From Pseudacidovorax sp. NFM-22 (GTDB lineage: Bacteria > Pseudomonadota > Gammaproteobacteria > Burkholderiales > Burkholderiaceae_C): 64,000 bases of DNA. The stretch covers positions 1,178,001 to 1,242,000 of the forward strand of contig NZ_JACBFY010000001.1 in NCBI RefSeq assembly GCF_021401245.1, given 5' to 3'. How positions within the stretch are numbered: the first letter of the stretch is position 1; each line of letters starts with the position of its first letter. Position numbers and translations under genes: made by a program. Below, one piece after another: positions 8,138-15,002 of this stretch. The notes under the pieces were generated by a model that had not been told where the DNA came from, searched no databases, and was given only the letters and a program-made list of their open reading frames with translations.

Positions 8138-8344
8138 ATGAACAAGTTCAAGAACGACGACGCAACCGTCAATGCCATCGTCAGTTCGGTTGGCGCCCTC
8201 GCGATGGTGCTCACGCGCCGTATGACTCCCGAACAGCGGGCAGAGACTGCAATGGAGATTGCCGAGCTGGCTCGCGATGCCGAGAAGCGCGGCGACACGT
8301 TGCTGGAAACGATGCTCATCGACATGCACCGCGCTATTCGCTGA
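8138..8344 (+). CDS. Small phage protein of unknown function
   Basis: A 68-residue, mostly helical protein (MNKFKNDDATVNAIVSSVGA, then MTPEQRAETAMEIAELARDA, ending IDMHRAIR) directly after leader copy B. GGAGGGG five bases upstream fixes the start. It lies on the plus strand among minus-strand genes and its last 11 bases overlap the end of the convergent gene at 8334-8549. I recognise no family. Like the gene at 7326 it appears to be a stand-alone accessory gene with its own leader. Confidence 0.6.
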   Translation: MNKFKNDDATVNAIVSSVGALAMVLTRRMTPEQRAETAMEIAELARDAEKRGDTLLETMLIDMHRAIR

Positions 8345-8549
8345 CGACGAATCGACGGTTGGCGTTCCAGCGCCGGAACTGCCATTCGACCGTTCCCGGA
8401 AACCCCGACAAGAGGCCTGGCAGCACCCTGCGGTACCAGGGCCCAGCAGTAATAGGTGCTGGCTGCGCCGTGCGCCAAGCCTCGAAGCGCTGGAGCAAGT
8501 CCGCGTCCAGGACAGGGCGGGACATCACGCGGGGGCGGCGGTCAGCCAT
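8334..8549 (-). CDS. Small phage protein of unknown function
   Basis: A 71-residue protein from the ATG at 8549 (MADRRPRVMSRPVLDADLLQ, ending NRRFVVSE). AGGTGG lies upstream and the start overlaps the last 8 bases of the Cro-like gene, so translation is probably coupled to it. LLQRFEAWRTAQ and GTVEWQFRRWNANRR look like real protein, but I do not recognise a family. Its first codons and the DNA before them (GGGACATCACGCGG, 8519-8532) are echoed at 8012-8048, ahead of the next small gene. Confidence 0.55.
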   Translation of the reverse strand: MADRRPRVMSRPVLDADLLQRFEAWRTAQPAPITAGPWYRRVLPGLLSGFPGTVEWQFRRWNANRRFVVSE

Positions 8550-8811
8550 GGACCACCTCACGGCCTACTGTGCCAAGGTGCGCCGCCTGCATGCGCAGGA
8601 CATCCCAGGCAACGTCGGGCCGGAGGTCCTCGCACCTAACGACGCCGCCAGTGGCGCGCTCAATGGCTGGGCACCGCTCAGCTGGTACGCGCCGCCGTTT
8701 GTCGGGGTCAGTAGAGGCCCACGCGCTCAACAGCGGCGCGGGCACTCCAATGGCCTTCGCGAGGCGGGCTTGGGCGCCACGCTCGGAGGCAAAGTACTGA
8801 GTGAGATCCAT
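8542..8811 (-). CDS. Cro/YdaS-family transcriptional repressor
   Basis: An 89-residue protein from the ATG at 8811. MDLTQYFASERGAQARLAKA followed by IGVPAPLLSAWAS is the YdaS/Cro-type helix-turn-helix, and VPAERCPAIERATGGVVRCE and LRPDVAWDVL are the usual C-terminal features of the family. A longer open frame to 8877 would run through the operators and is unlikely. It diverges from the CI-like repressor across the operator region, so it should be the lytic-side repressor and first gene of the minus-strand early operon leading to the CII-like and replication genes. Confidence 0.85.
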   Translation of the reverse strand: MDLTQYFASERGAQARLAKAIGVPAPLLSAWASTDPDKRRRVPAERCPAIERATGGVVRCEDLRPDVAWDVLRMQAAHLGTVGREVVHG

Positions 8812-8822
8812 GACCCAATTGT

Positions 8823-8885
8823 TTAGCGCACCGCTAACGAAAGTCAATAGCGCACCGCATATCGACGAAGTTAGCAACGTGCTAA
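8823..8885. promoter_or_regulatory. Immunity operator region: three sites spaced 24 bp
   Basis: Between the divergent cro-like and cI-like genes lie TTAGCGCACCGCTAA (8823-8837, perfect inverted repeat with 3-bp spacer), ATAGCGCACCGCATA (8847-8861, imperfect) and TTAGCAACGTGCTAA (8871-8885, perfect). Their centres are 8830, 8854 and 8878, exactly 24 bp apart. This resembles the three-operator layout of lambda OR. Binding by the two adjacent repressors is inferred. Confidence 0.8.
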
Positions 8886-8896
8886 ATCATTGGCGC

Positions 8897-9601
8897 ATGA
8901 AGACTGTGGAGACAATCCGCCGGGAGCGGCTGCTCGAGCTTGTGCGGGAGCACAGGACCGCAGCGGGCTTGTCCAAGCTCATCAACAAGGCACCCGCGCA
9001 GATCAGCCAGTGGGTCAATCAGTCAGTGGATTCAAAATCGGGCAAGCCGCGCGCCATGAGCGGCGCCATTGCTAGGGAGATCGAAGCGGCCTTGGGTAAG
9101 CCCACAGGGTGGATGGACAATCCGGACGACGACTTGGAGTCCAGCTCCGCGAGCACCCCCTTCCTTCCCGGGTTTCAAAAGCTGGCCGTGCCGCTCTTGG
9201 CCAACAGCGGCAGCATGGGTCCCGGCGATGAAGACATGGGTGAGGAAGTGATGACCGGCGCCCTCCCCGTCTCGCCGGAGTGGGCACAGCGCACGCTGAA
9301 GCCCACAGGCCTGCAGAACCTGCGCTTCATCCATGGCTACGGCGATTCGATGAAAGGCACTTTCGAAGATGGCGACCTCCTGCTGGTGGACATAGGGGTG
9401 CAGGAGCCGAAAATTGATGGCGTCTACGTGCTCGAAGCAAACGAACGGGTCTACATCAAGCGGGTCCGTCAGCGCATGGACGGCGTCTACGAGATCAGTA
9501 GCGACAACCCCAAGGTGCGTACCGTGGATGTGCTGGACGGCTCCATCGAGGTCAAGTGCCGCGGGCGGGTGCTGTGGGCCTGGAACGGCGTGAAGCTCTG
9601 A
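8897..9601 (+). CDS. CI/LexA-like phage repressor (HTH + S24 peptidase domain)
   Basis: A 234-residue repressor that should maintain lysogeny. The N-terminal domain has ELVREHRTAAGLSKLINKAP and AQISQWVNQSV as helix-turn-helix. The C-terminal half is an S24/LexA-type domain with the serine in GYGDSMKGTFEDGDLLLVD and the lysine in VYIKRVRQ. I see no Ala-Gly or Cys-Gly pair in the linker where self-cleavage normally occurs. The start at 8897 (MKTVETIRRERL) is chosen because the longer frame runs back through the operators. Divergent from the Cro-like gene. Confidence 0.9.
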   Translation: MKTVETIRRERLLELVREHRTAAGLSKLINKAPAQISQWVNQSVDSKSGKPRAMSGAIAREIEAALGKPTGWMDNPDDDLESSSASTPFLPGFQKLAVPLLANSGSMGPGDEDMGEEVMTGALPVSPEWAQRTLKPTGLQNLRFIHGYGDSMKGTFEDGDLLLVDIGVQEPKIDGVYVLEANERVYIKRVRQRMDGVYEISSDNPKVRTVDVLDGSIEVKCRGRVLWAWNGVKL

Positions 9602-9791
9602 TCGAGGCGTCTCATGCTGGGGCGCAGGAAGCGTTTGGGGCTCGATGGAGTTCATCGGCCGTGCGCGTGCCGAGCAGTTCGAACTTGATCTCTGACGCAT
9701 CGGGTGCGCAAGTTTGTTCGCTACCCTCCCCCAAACTATGTAGGTACAACCACGCGGAACAAATGATGCGCAATCGATACACTTCGACACG

Positions 9792-10331
9792 ATGCCAGCG
9801 AAGCTTGTTTTCCGAGTCTTTGACCCTCACACCGTAGCTGCAACCCGAACTGCGTGGTTGGCTGACGCCGATGCAGGCCTTGCGTTTCGTCCTGAAGTGT
9901 CTCGCTTACTAGACTGGGCGGGGACACATATGACGTATGTCGAAGGCGAGGGCATGGCATACGGGATCTTCGACGAAGCCAAGGATCCCGCAGTTGCCCT
10001 CGGCTTCTGTGAAGTAGCTATCACTCGAAAGTCAGCAAGGTCGAAGTGGGTGAAGATGTTGCGGCTACACTTGCGCCCTAGTGCTGATGCGCAACTGGTC
10101 TCTGGTGACTCTGGTGTCGCGATGGATGTGTTCACGGAATCGATCCTAGGTTCTATCCGCTTGCAAATGGCACACTCAGCATCCACATTGAAGGTGTACG
10201 GTCGCACCAACGAACAGCTGGGATTTCTTCAAGTCCTGGTGAAGCACCTACATACCCAAGCTTCCGAAGACGCTAAAAAGCAGTTCAAGGCCTCGATCGA
10301 AGGTCGGTTTCTGTCCATTGTCGTTAAGTAA
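9792..10331 (+). CDS. Unknown accessory protein of prophage, 179 aa
   Basis: The product (MPAKLVFRVFDPHTVAATRT... KASIEGRFLSIVVK) contains VALGFCEVAITRKSARSKWV and LKMLRLHLRPSAD-like strands followed by MDVFTESILGSIRLQMAHSA and LKVYGRTNEQLGFLQVLVKH. The strand-helix pattern is reminiscent of an acetyltransferase-like fold, but I cannot assign a family. The segment from 9602 onward is visibly AT-richer than the phage core. A 57-codon gene follows after 21 bp and then a terminator, so this is a compact two-gene unit behind the repressor gene, the usual position for lysogenic-conversion or exclusion genes. Confidence 0.7.
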   Translation: MPAKLVFRVFDPHTVAATRTAWLADADAGLAFRPEVSRLLDWAGTHMTYVEGEGMAYGIFDEAKDPAVALGFCEVAITRKSARSKWVKMLRLHLRPSADAQLVSGDSGVAMDVFTESILGSIRLQMAHSASTLKVYGRTNEQLGFLQVLVKHLHTQASEDAKKQFKASIEGRFLSIVVK

Positions 10332-10352
10332 TCACGCCCCCTGGAGAGCCCT

Positions 10353-10526
10353 ATGAGCAACCTCGTTCAACTACACCCGCTGGGAAGGGATGCTGCACTA
10401 GAGCACCTGCAGCAGATCGTCCCCGCAGCAGTGGCCGCAACCGTGCATGAGGTCGGAGTTCGAGGCTTACAGGCATTTTTCGATGGCTACAAGCACTCCG
10501 TCGACGAGAGCAAGAAAGCCGCGTAA
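10353..10526 (+). CDS. Small unknown protein, second gene of two-gene unit
   Basis: A 57-residue protein (MSNLVQLHPLGRDAALEHLQ, ending HSVDESKKAA). GGAGAG lies eight bases before the ATG. It is mainly helical with AAVAATVHEVGVRGLQAFFD in the middle and a charged tail. It starts 21 bp after the 179-residue gene and is followed by a strong terminator, so the two are probably co-transcribed. No family is recognised; a small partner or antitoxin-like role is possible but only a guess. Confidence 0.6.
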   Translation: MSNLVQLHPLGRDAALEHLQQIVPAAVAATVHEVGVRGLQAFFDGYKHSVDESKKAA

Positions 10527-10555
10527 CCTTGGGCTCCCGCCCCCATACATGAAAG

Positions 10556-10579
10556 AGCCCGCCATGTGCGGGCTTTTTT
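10556..10579 (+). terminator. Rho-independent terminator
   Basis: Stem AGCCCGC (10556-10562) and GCGGGCT (10568-10574), loop CATGT, then TTTTTT. It closes the plus-strand unit 9792-10526 and also separates it from the convergent P63C gene. Confidence 0.85.
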
Positions 10580-10589
10580 CTGGGCCCGT

Positions 10590-11621
10590 CTACCAGGCCA
10601 GCTGCAAGTTATCACCTCGCTTGGGGAAGGCGCGATAGAAGCGGCTCTTGAACGCCTCCCAGTCATCCTCTGCACGCATGAACCCGATGAGCGTATGCAT
10701 ATGTTGAGCCAGCGCGGGGTGGCCGATGTCCTCAGTGAGCCACTGATGATGACGCGCCTTTCGGCGGCCCTTCCCATCTGAAGGGTTGCGAGCCTCGAGC
10801 TCTTCAATGACTCCGGGGCCAAGCCGCTCGTAGACAAGATCCTTGATGTAGTGACCAACCACACCTGGACGCCGAGAAGAGCCGCTCCAGGGCCATCGCT
10901 TCAAGCGATACAACTCTCGGAAGAACTCCAGCGGGAAACGTTGCACCCATGCTGCAAGCTCATGGCGCAGGAACTTCTCCAGATAAGCCTGCAGCGCATC
11001 TTTTGCCCTTATCTCCTGGAACCCGGTAGCCTCATCCACCAGCGCGATGATGCCTACCGTAGCAAACCCGTGCTGTAACACCTCCGCCCGCTGTGCCAAG
11101 TATGAGAGTCGCTTGTCAAGGGCGCCCGCCTGGCTCGCCTTCAGAATAGCCGAACAGATGTCAGGAAGCAGCGTTGCATCGTAGCCAGTCGCAGCGAGGC
11201 CTCCATGAGGTGCCAAGAACCGAATCGGATGATTTGCGCGCACCGCCAAGTCATTGATATCTATGCCTTTTTTTGCGAATCGCTCCATTAGCGCAGCGAT
11301 TTTGCGCACACCCCCCTGACCACCGCCGTGGGACATCTGCAGTGCCCCGTGTAACCCTCGCAACGTGAGGACGCGTGTTTCGTCAGGCAAAACATAGCAA
11401 GGGATCTCTATCTCGCCGATGCGAAGGGGCCGATCAAGCGAGCCATGAGTAGCCACGGGGAGGTCGGCAAGGGAACTCAACTCTTGCAGCTGGCGGACGC
11501 GAGCTTGCGCACCTTGCTTCGCGATCTCGCTCCGCTTACTGGGCGGAAGCAACTTTGCACGCGCGACTCCGCCACGGGCCTGAGGAGGTTCAGAGGTACT
11601 CATTGCAAGCACTTTCAGCAT
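10590..11621 (-). CDS. P63C domain-containing protein
   Basis: A 343-residue protein. The N-terminal ~55 residues are basic and low-complexity. Residues about 60-180 include LTLRGLHGALQMSHGGGQGG and NHPIRFLAPHGG. The C-terminal part matches the P63C domain: GFATVGIIALVDEATGFQEI, RHELAAWVQRFPLEFFRELY, RLKRWPW, RRPGVVGHYIKDLVYERLGP and a late HQWLTEDIGHPALAQHMHTL. P63C proteins are common on prophages and plasmids but have no established biochemical role. The ATG at 11603 is an alternative start. It is alone on the minus strand, convergent with the two-gene unit. Confidence 0.8.
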   Translation of the reverse strand: MLKVLAMSTSEPPQARGGVARAKLLPPSKRSEIAKQGAQARVRQLQELSSLADLPVATHGSLDRPLRIGEIEIPCYVLPDETRVLTLRGLHGALQMSHGGGQGGVRKIAALMERFAKKGIDINDLAVRANHPIRFLAPHGGLAATGYDATLLPDICSAILKASQAGALDKRLSYLAQRAEVLQHGFATVGIIALVDEATGFQEIRAKDALQAYLEKFLRHELAAWVQRFPLEFFRELYRLKRWPWSGSSRRPGVVGHYIKDLVYERLGPGVIEELEARNPSDGKGRRKARHHQWLTEDIGHPALAQHMHTLIGFMRAEDDWEAFKSRFYRAFPKRGDNLQLAW

Positions 11622-11965
11622 CCAAAAGTGAAATTATCTTGCTAAGCGCGAAAAACGCAAGCTGTTCTCCGAGATTCAACTAAGTTGAGCTTGCCTTTAA
11701 CTAAGCTAGCTTTACTCCCCACCCCAAAGCTCTCGTTATCTGTCGGGTCTGCTTCGAAGACCTCCGGTGGTACCAGGCGCGGGCTCGCGGACCCTCTATC
11801 GCAGTACTGGCACCCACTGCTCTCAACTAGTTGGCTCTAGGCGGGCTCAGTCCACGCTTGCTCGCTCCTGGCCCACTGGGATCGTACCGGCGCCAGCACT
11901 GAGCATGGATCCTCTTCTCCCTCCGGGATAAGCATGAAGCGAAAAGAGGTGAATCCGCTCAGACA
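11622..11965. other. Intergenic region, no gene seen
   Basis: About 340 bases upstream of the P63C gene. The left part (11630-11720) is AT-rich with repeated AACTAAG/CTAAGC words (11678-11710) and probably contains the P63C promoter. I see no open frame with a credible start and no RNA gene. Confidence 0.5.
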
Positions 11966-12009
11966 TTAGCGATGCGCTATTGACAAAATATTTAGCACTG
12001 CGCTAAATT
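11966..12009 (+). promoter_or_regulatory. Sigma70-like promoter with two CI/Cro-type operators
   Basis: TTGACA at 11980-11985 and TAAATT at 12004-12009 are separated by 18 bp. Two copies of the immunity operator flank and cover them: TTAGCGATGCGCTAT at 11966-11980 (one mismatch from symmetry) and TTAGCACTGCGCTAA at 11992-12006. The same half-sites (TTAGCG/TTAGCA) occur in the cI-cro operators 3.1 kb away. It should drive the plus-strand operon starting at 12045 and be shut off in the lysogen. Confidence 0.8.
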
Positions 12010-12044
12010 ATCTCCGCCGCACAACTGGTGCCAAAGGAGAATCG

Positions 12045-12233
12045 ATGAACAGCTACCGCTGCTACTACGCCCCGCTCGACAAGCAGGGCTATCCCGCGAT
12101 GACTGAGGCCGGCGTGTTGCCTTTCGTGCAGCTGCAAGCCGCCAACGCTGAGAGCGCGCTACGTGCCGCTCACCACGTCACGGGCTGCCCCGTGGCCGAG
12201 GCCGTCCGCCTGGACGAAGTGGTAACGGCCTGA
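12045..12233 (+). CDS. Small phage early protein, unknown
   Basis: First gene behind the repressor-controlled promoter; 62 residues (MNSYRCYYAPLDKQGYPAMT, then LQAANAESALRAAHHVTGCP, ending RLDEVVTA). AAAGGAG lies seven bases before the ATG. The fold looks like a small alpha/beta unit, with no recognised family. It is the lead gene of a run of tightly packed, often 4-bp-overlapping genes up to 15907. Confidence 0.65.
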   Translation: MNSYRCYYAPLDKQGYPAMTEAGVLPFVQLQAANAESALRAAHHVTGCPVAEAVRLDEVVTA

Positions 12234-12256
12234 GCCGCGCAGTTGACGAGCGCGCG

Positions 12257-12664
12257 ATGGCAAAAGCACTGGGAACCGACGACAGCATCACGACCTGTGA
12301 CTGCTGCGGCCGGTCGAACCTCAAGTTCACCGTGACGATGGAGCTGGACGACGGCCAGATCGTCCACTACGGCCAGGTTTGCGCTGGCCGCAACACGGGC
12401 AAGAGCCGTCCCCAGATCACCAGCGAGATCAAGGCCGCTCGCGCCGCCGCCGTGAAGGCTGCCCGCGCCGAGTACATGGACTCGCCCGAGTACGCCGCAG
12501 AGCGCGCCCGCTTCGCTGAGCGTTCGGCGCTGCCCTTCAACGACCCGCGCCGGATGGGCCTCAATGCGGCCGACTTCGTCCGTGAAGCCAGCGACGCCGC
12601 CGATGCGGTCTGCGCCCGGATCGCGGCCCGCCACGGCCTGAGCCACTGGGAAGTGCGCGCATGA
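12257..12664 (+). CDS. Phage protein with N-terminal zinc finger, unknown
   Basis: A 135-residue protein. TTCDCCGRSNLKFTV and HYGQVCAGRN supply a Cys cluster (C-x-C-C...C) that should bind zinc; the rest is Ala/Arg-rich helix (EIKAARAAAVKAARAEYMDS) with FNDPRRMGLNAADFV. The GIxxG-like arrangement is seen in small phage early proteins, but no function is established. Its stop overlaps the next ATG (ATGA at 12661). Confidence 0.65.
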   Translation: MAKALGTDDSITTCDCCGRSNLKFTVTMELDDGQIVHYGQVCAGRNTGKSRPQITSEIKAARAAAVKAARAEYMDSPEYAAERARFAERSALPFNDPRRMGLNAADFVREASDAADAVCARIAARHGLSHWEVRA

Positions 12665-12819
12665 CGGTCATCAAGTTCAAGGCGGCGAAAGCCGCTATCC
12701 AGCGCAAGCGCTACGCCGGCTCGGTCCTGAGCGCATGGGACCGCCTGGACCGCGAGCAGAAGCGTCAGCAACGCGAGCAGCGCGCCGAGGTCGAGCGCAA
12801 GGCCCGCAACACATTCTGA
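12661..12819 (+). CDS. Small basic phage protein, unknown
   Basis: A 52-residue, highly charged helical protein (MTVIKFKAAKAAIQRKRYAG, then a Arg/Gln/Glu-rich tail ending RKARNTF). It starts within the 4-bp overlap with the preceding gene, which supports translational coupling. No family is recognised. Confidence 0.55.
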   Translation: MTVIKFKAAKAAIQRKRYAGSVLSAWDRLDREQKRQQREQRAEVERKARNTF

Positions 12820-12830
12820 GGAGAGCAGCG

Positions 12831-13055
12831 ATGCACGAGCAAAAGGAGGCGGCACCCGTCCGCTATCAGCAGGGATGCTGCGCCGACAACGCCTGCGACG
12901 ACGGCACCTGCATGGACTTGCCCAAGGGCCTGACCTGCGGTGACTGCGTTCACGAGCGGCGCTGCTGCACGATCTTCGGCCATACGCCGACGGACAACTA
13001 CTGTGACTGGTTCCCGCGCCGGTTCCACCCCAAGGCCACCGGAGCCGCAGCATGA
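12831..13055 (+). CDS. Cysteine-rich small phage protein, unknown
   Basis: A 74-residue protein with ten or more cysteines (GCCADNACDDGTC, LTCGDCVHERRCC, YCDWFPRRF). The C-terminal segment LTCGDCVHERRCCTIFGHTP resembles small zinc-binding phage proteins. The ATG at 12831 follows GGAGAG; longer upstream frames lie inside the previous gene. The stop overlaps the next start (ATGA at 13052). Confidence 0.65.
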   Translation: MHEQKEAAPVRYQQGCCADNACDDGTCMDLPKGLTCGDCVHERRCCTIFGHTPTDNYCDWFPRRFHPKATGAAA

Positions 13056-13366
13056 GCTTCGACCACGGCATCCTGAACACGCCGCTGCACAAGCGCGCGG
13101 GCAACATCCACGCGCAGATCGACGCTGCCAAGCGCGAGAAGCGCAAGGCGGATCGCAAGGAGCGGTTCGAGCGTGCCGCAAAGCTGACGGCCGCCCGCGC
13201 GAAGGCCCGCACCATCGTCGCTAGCTGGGACGAGGCCCGATTCCTTCGCCTGGGCCAACGCTTGGGCAAGACAGCCATCCAGGCGCGTCGCATGGCCGAG
13301 CGCATGGCGCACTGGGAGCCCGAGAAGATCCTGCAGATCGCGAAGCAGGAAGGCGGTGTGGCATGA
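13052..13366 (+). CDS. Phage protein of unknown function, basic and helical
   Basis: A 104-residue protein (MSFDHGILNTPLHKRAGNIH) with a strongly basic helix (DAAKREKRKADRKERFERAA) and a C-terminal AIQARRMAERMAHWEPEKIL. It might bind nucleic acid, but no motif proves it. It overlaps both neighbours by 4 bp. Confidence 0.6.
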   Translation: MSFDHGILNTPLHKRAGNIHAQIDAAKREKRKADRKERFERAAKLTAARAKARTIVASWDEARFLRLGQRLGKTAIQARRMAERMAHWEPEKILQIAKQEGGVA

Positions 13367-13530
13367 GGGCGCTCGAGACTGCCGCCACGATCTTCCTGAT
13401 CGTCGTCATGCTAGCCAGCATGGTCTGCGCTGATGAAGAGCCGACCGCGCCGGCCGTGGCCGAGGCCATCGAAGGCGCCCGCGTAGCTGCCCGCGATCGC
13501 GAGCTGCCCGAGCAGTGGCCGCCCCGGTGA
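13363..13530 (+). CDS. Small phage protein with N-terminal signal or membrane helix
   Basis: A 55-residue protein. Residues 5-22 (ETAATIFLIVVMLASMVCA) are hydrophobic, followed by an acidic/Pro-Ala stretch (DEEPTAPAVAEAIEGARVAA). The ending VCA at about residue 23 could be a signal-peptidase site. It overlaps the previous stop by 4 bp. Function unknown. Confidence 0.55.
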   Translation: MRALETAATIFLIVVMLASMVCADEEPTAPAVAEAIEGARVAARDRELPEQWPPR

Positions 13531-13546
13531 GTCGTTGGAGCCAGCC

Positions 13547-13747
13547 ATGCCGCAGCCCACCATCCCACACGGCGCCATGCCACCACGCCGCACGCGCGCC
13601 GACCTGATCACGCTCCTCATCGAGGCCCAGGCCGAAGCCGAGGAAGCCCGCGCCACGCGCGAAAGCGTTATCCCGCTGCTTGCCGCCATCGCCGCCACGT
13701 GCCTGTTCGCGCTGCTGCTGGGCCTGTACCTCGGAGGTCGGCCATGA
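13547..13747 (+). CDS. Small phage membrane protein
   Basis: A 66-residue protein from the ATG at 13547 (a TTG at 13535 is possible). A cytoplasmic, charged N-terminal half (ADLITLLIEAQAEAEEARAT) precedes one C-terminal membrane helix (VIPLLAAIAATCLFALLLGL, about residues 43-62). The stop overlaps the next start (ATGA at 13744). Confidence 0.55.
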   Translation: MPQPTIPHGAMPPRRTRADLITLLIEAQAEAEEARATRESVIPLLAAIAATCLFALLLGLYLGGRP

Positions 13748-14337
13748 AGACCTCGGGCATCTTCTTCCTACGCCGGCCGCCATTCCGGGTGCAGTTTGCA
13801 TCGCCGCGCGACGGCCAGGACCACGGGTGGCAGCTGCTGCTCGGAGAGCGGCATTCCCAGCGCGGCATTCAGACGCTGTCGGCGATGTGGATCGGCGCAG
13901 AGGCCGATGCCTTCATGCAGCGCCATTCCCACCTCAAGGCCGGCGATTGCCTCTCTCTGCACCTCGACCGCCTGCACGTCAGCCGCGACGAACTCGTCGG
14001 CTTCGTGGAGCGCGGCGAAGCCGCGCCGCCGCGCTGGCCCATGGTCCCCACCGAGGACGCCGGGGCGGCCCTCCCCTCACCGCCGCAGGTCGTTTCGTGC
14101 GGTGCCCACCCTCTCACCTCTTCGACCCCTCATATGCCTCATTCCATCGTGGCCCTGGCCACCGTGAAGAAGCGGGCGCAGGACGCCGCGCGTGCCCGCA
14201 AGTCCGCCGACGAAGCTTGCCCCTACCCCTTCGAGAGCGCCGCCGCTGGCAGCTTCAAGGCCTACTACGAAGCCGAACTGCAGCGCATGCGCGAAGAGCA
14301 GGCTCAGGCCGCGCAACCGGAGGGCCAGCCGTCATGA
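13744..14337 (+). CDS. Phage protein of unknown function, 197 aa
   Basis: Starts at the ATG at 13744, inside a 4-bp overlap; the longer frame from 13699 lies in the preceding gene. The N-terminal part (MKTSGIFFLRRPPFRVQFAS, WQLLLGERHSQRG, FMQRHSHLKAGDCLSLHLDR) looks folded; a Pro-rich linker follows at about 120-145; the tail (FESAAAGSFKAYYEAELQRM) is helical. No family is recognised. It overlaps the HD-domain gene by 4 bp. Confidence 0.55.
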   Translation: MKTSGIFFLRRPPFRVQFASPRDGQDHGWQLLLGERHSQRGIQTLSAMWIGAEADAFMQRHSHLKAGDCLSLHLDRLHVSRDELVGFVERGEAAPPRWPMVPTEDAGAALPSPPQVVSCGAHPLTSSTPHMPHSIVALATVKKRAQDAARARKSADEACPYPFESAAAGSFKAYYEAELQRMREEQAQAAQPEGQPS

Positions 14338-15002
14338 CATGGATGCTCACCCCCACCGGCGCCGAGTACCACCTGAGCGGCGCCGAGGCGATGACCGATG
14401 CGGGCCGCCCCGTCCACATCGAAGACGTCGCCCATCAGCTGGCCCTCATCAATCGCTTCCACGGGGCCACGTCGCGCCCCTACAGCGTGGCCGAGCACTC
14501 CCTGCTGTGCTGCGACATCGCCGCGCGCCTGGGGCGCTCGGCGCATGTGCAGATGGCTGCGCTCTGGCACGACGCGCACGAGTGCGTCACACAGGACGTC
14601 AGCAGTCCCGCCAAGCGCGCGGTGAATGCCGTGGCCTGCGCCGGCGGCGGCATCAGCGCCTGGACGCTGTTCGAGGCCACGCACGCGAAGCGCTTCCGCC
14701 GCGCGCTGGGCCTGGAAACGGTGTTCGTGACGGCCCGCGCGGCGCTGCATCACATCGACCTGACGGCGCTGGCCACCGAGCGCCGGGACCTGACGGCCTA
14801 CGACCCGACGCTGAACCAGCCTTGGGCGGTCTTGCATGACGAGGACCCCGCCGAGCGGATCGAGCCCATCACCTGGGTGCGGCTGGACTCGCCCGAGCGC
14901 GCCGCGATGACCTGGCAGGACTGGCGGCAGGCCTTCCTCGATCGCTTCCACACGCTGCAGCACGCGATGCAGCAGCCGCAGGGGCAAGGGGGCATGGCAT
15001 GA
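14334..15002 (+). CDS. HD-domain phosphohydrolase (YfbR/5'-nucleotidase-like), phage-encoded
   Basis: A 222-residue protein. HGATSRPYSVAEHSLLCCDI followed by MAALWHDAHECVTQDVSSPA gives the metal-binding H...HD pattern of HD-domain hydrolases, closest in look to the YfbR/dNMP phosphohydrolase group. Such enzymes remove phosphate from nucleotides and could adjust dNTP pools in infection. VTARAALHHIDLTALATERR likely carries the last Asp. The start is fixed by the ATGA overlap at 14334, and the stop overlaps the rdgC start. Confidence 0.75.
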   Translation: MTWMLTPTGAEYHLSGAEAMTDAGRPVHIEDVAHQLALINRFHGATSRPYSVAEHSLLCCDIAARLGRSAHVQMAALWHDAHECVTQDVSSPAKRAVNAVACAGGGISAWTLFEATHAKRFRRALGLETVFVTARAALHHIDLTALATERRDLTAYDPTLNQPWAVLHDEDPAERIEPITWVRLDSPERAAMTWQDWRQAFLDRFHTLQHAMQQPQGQGGMA

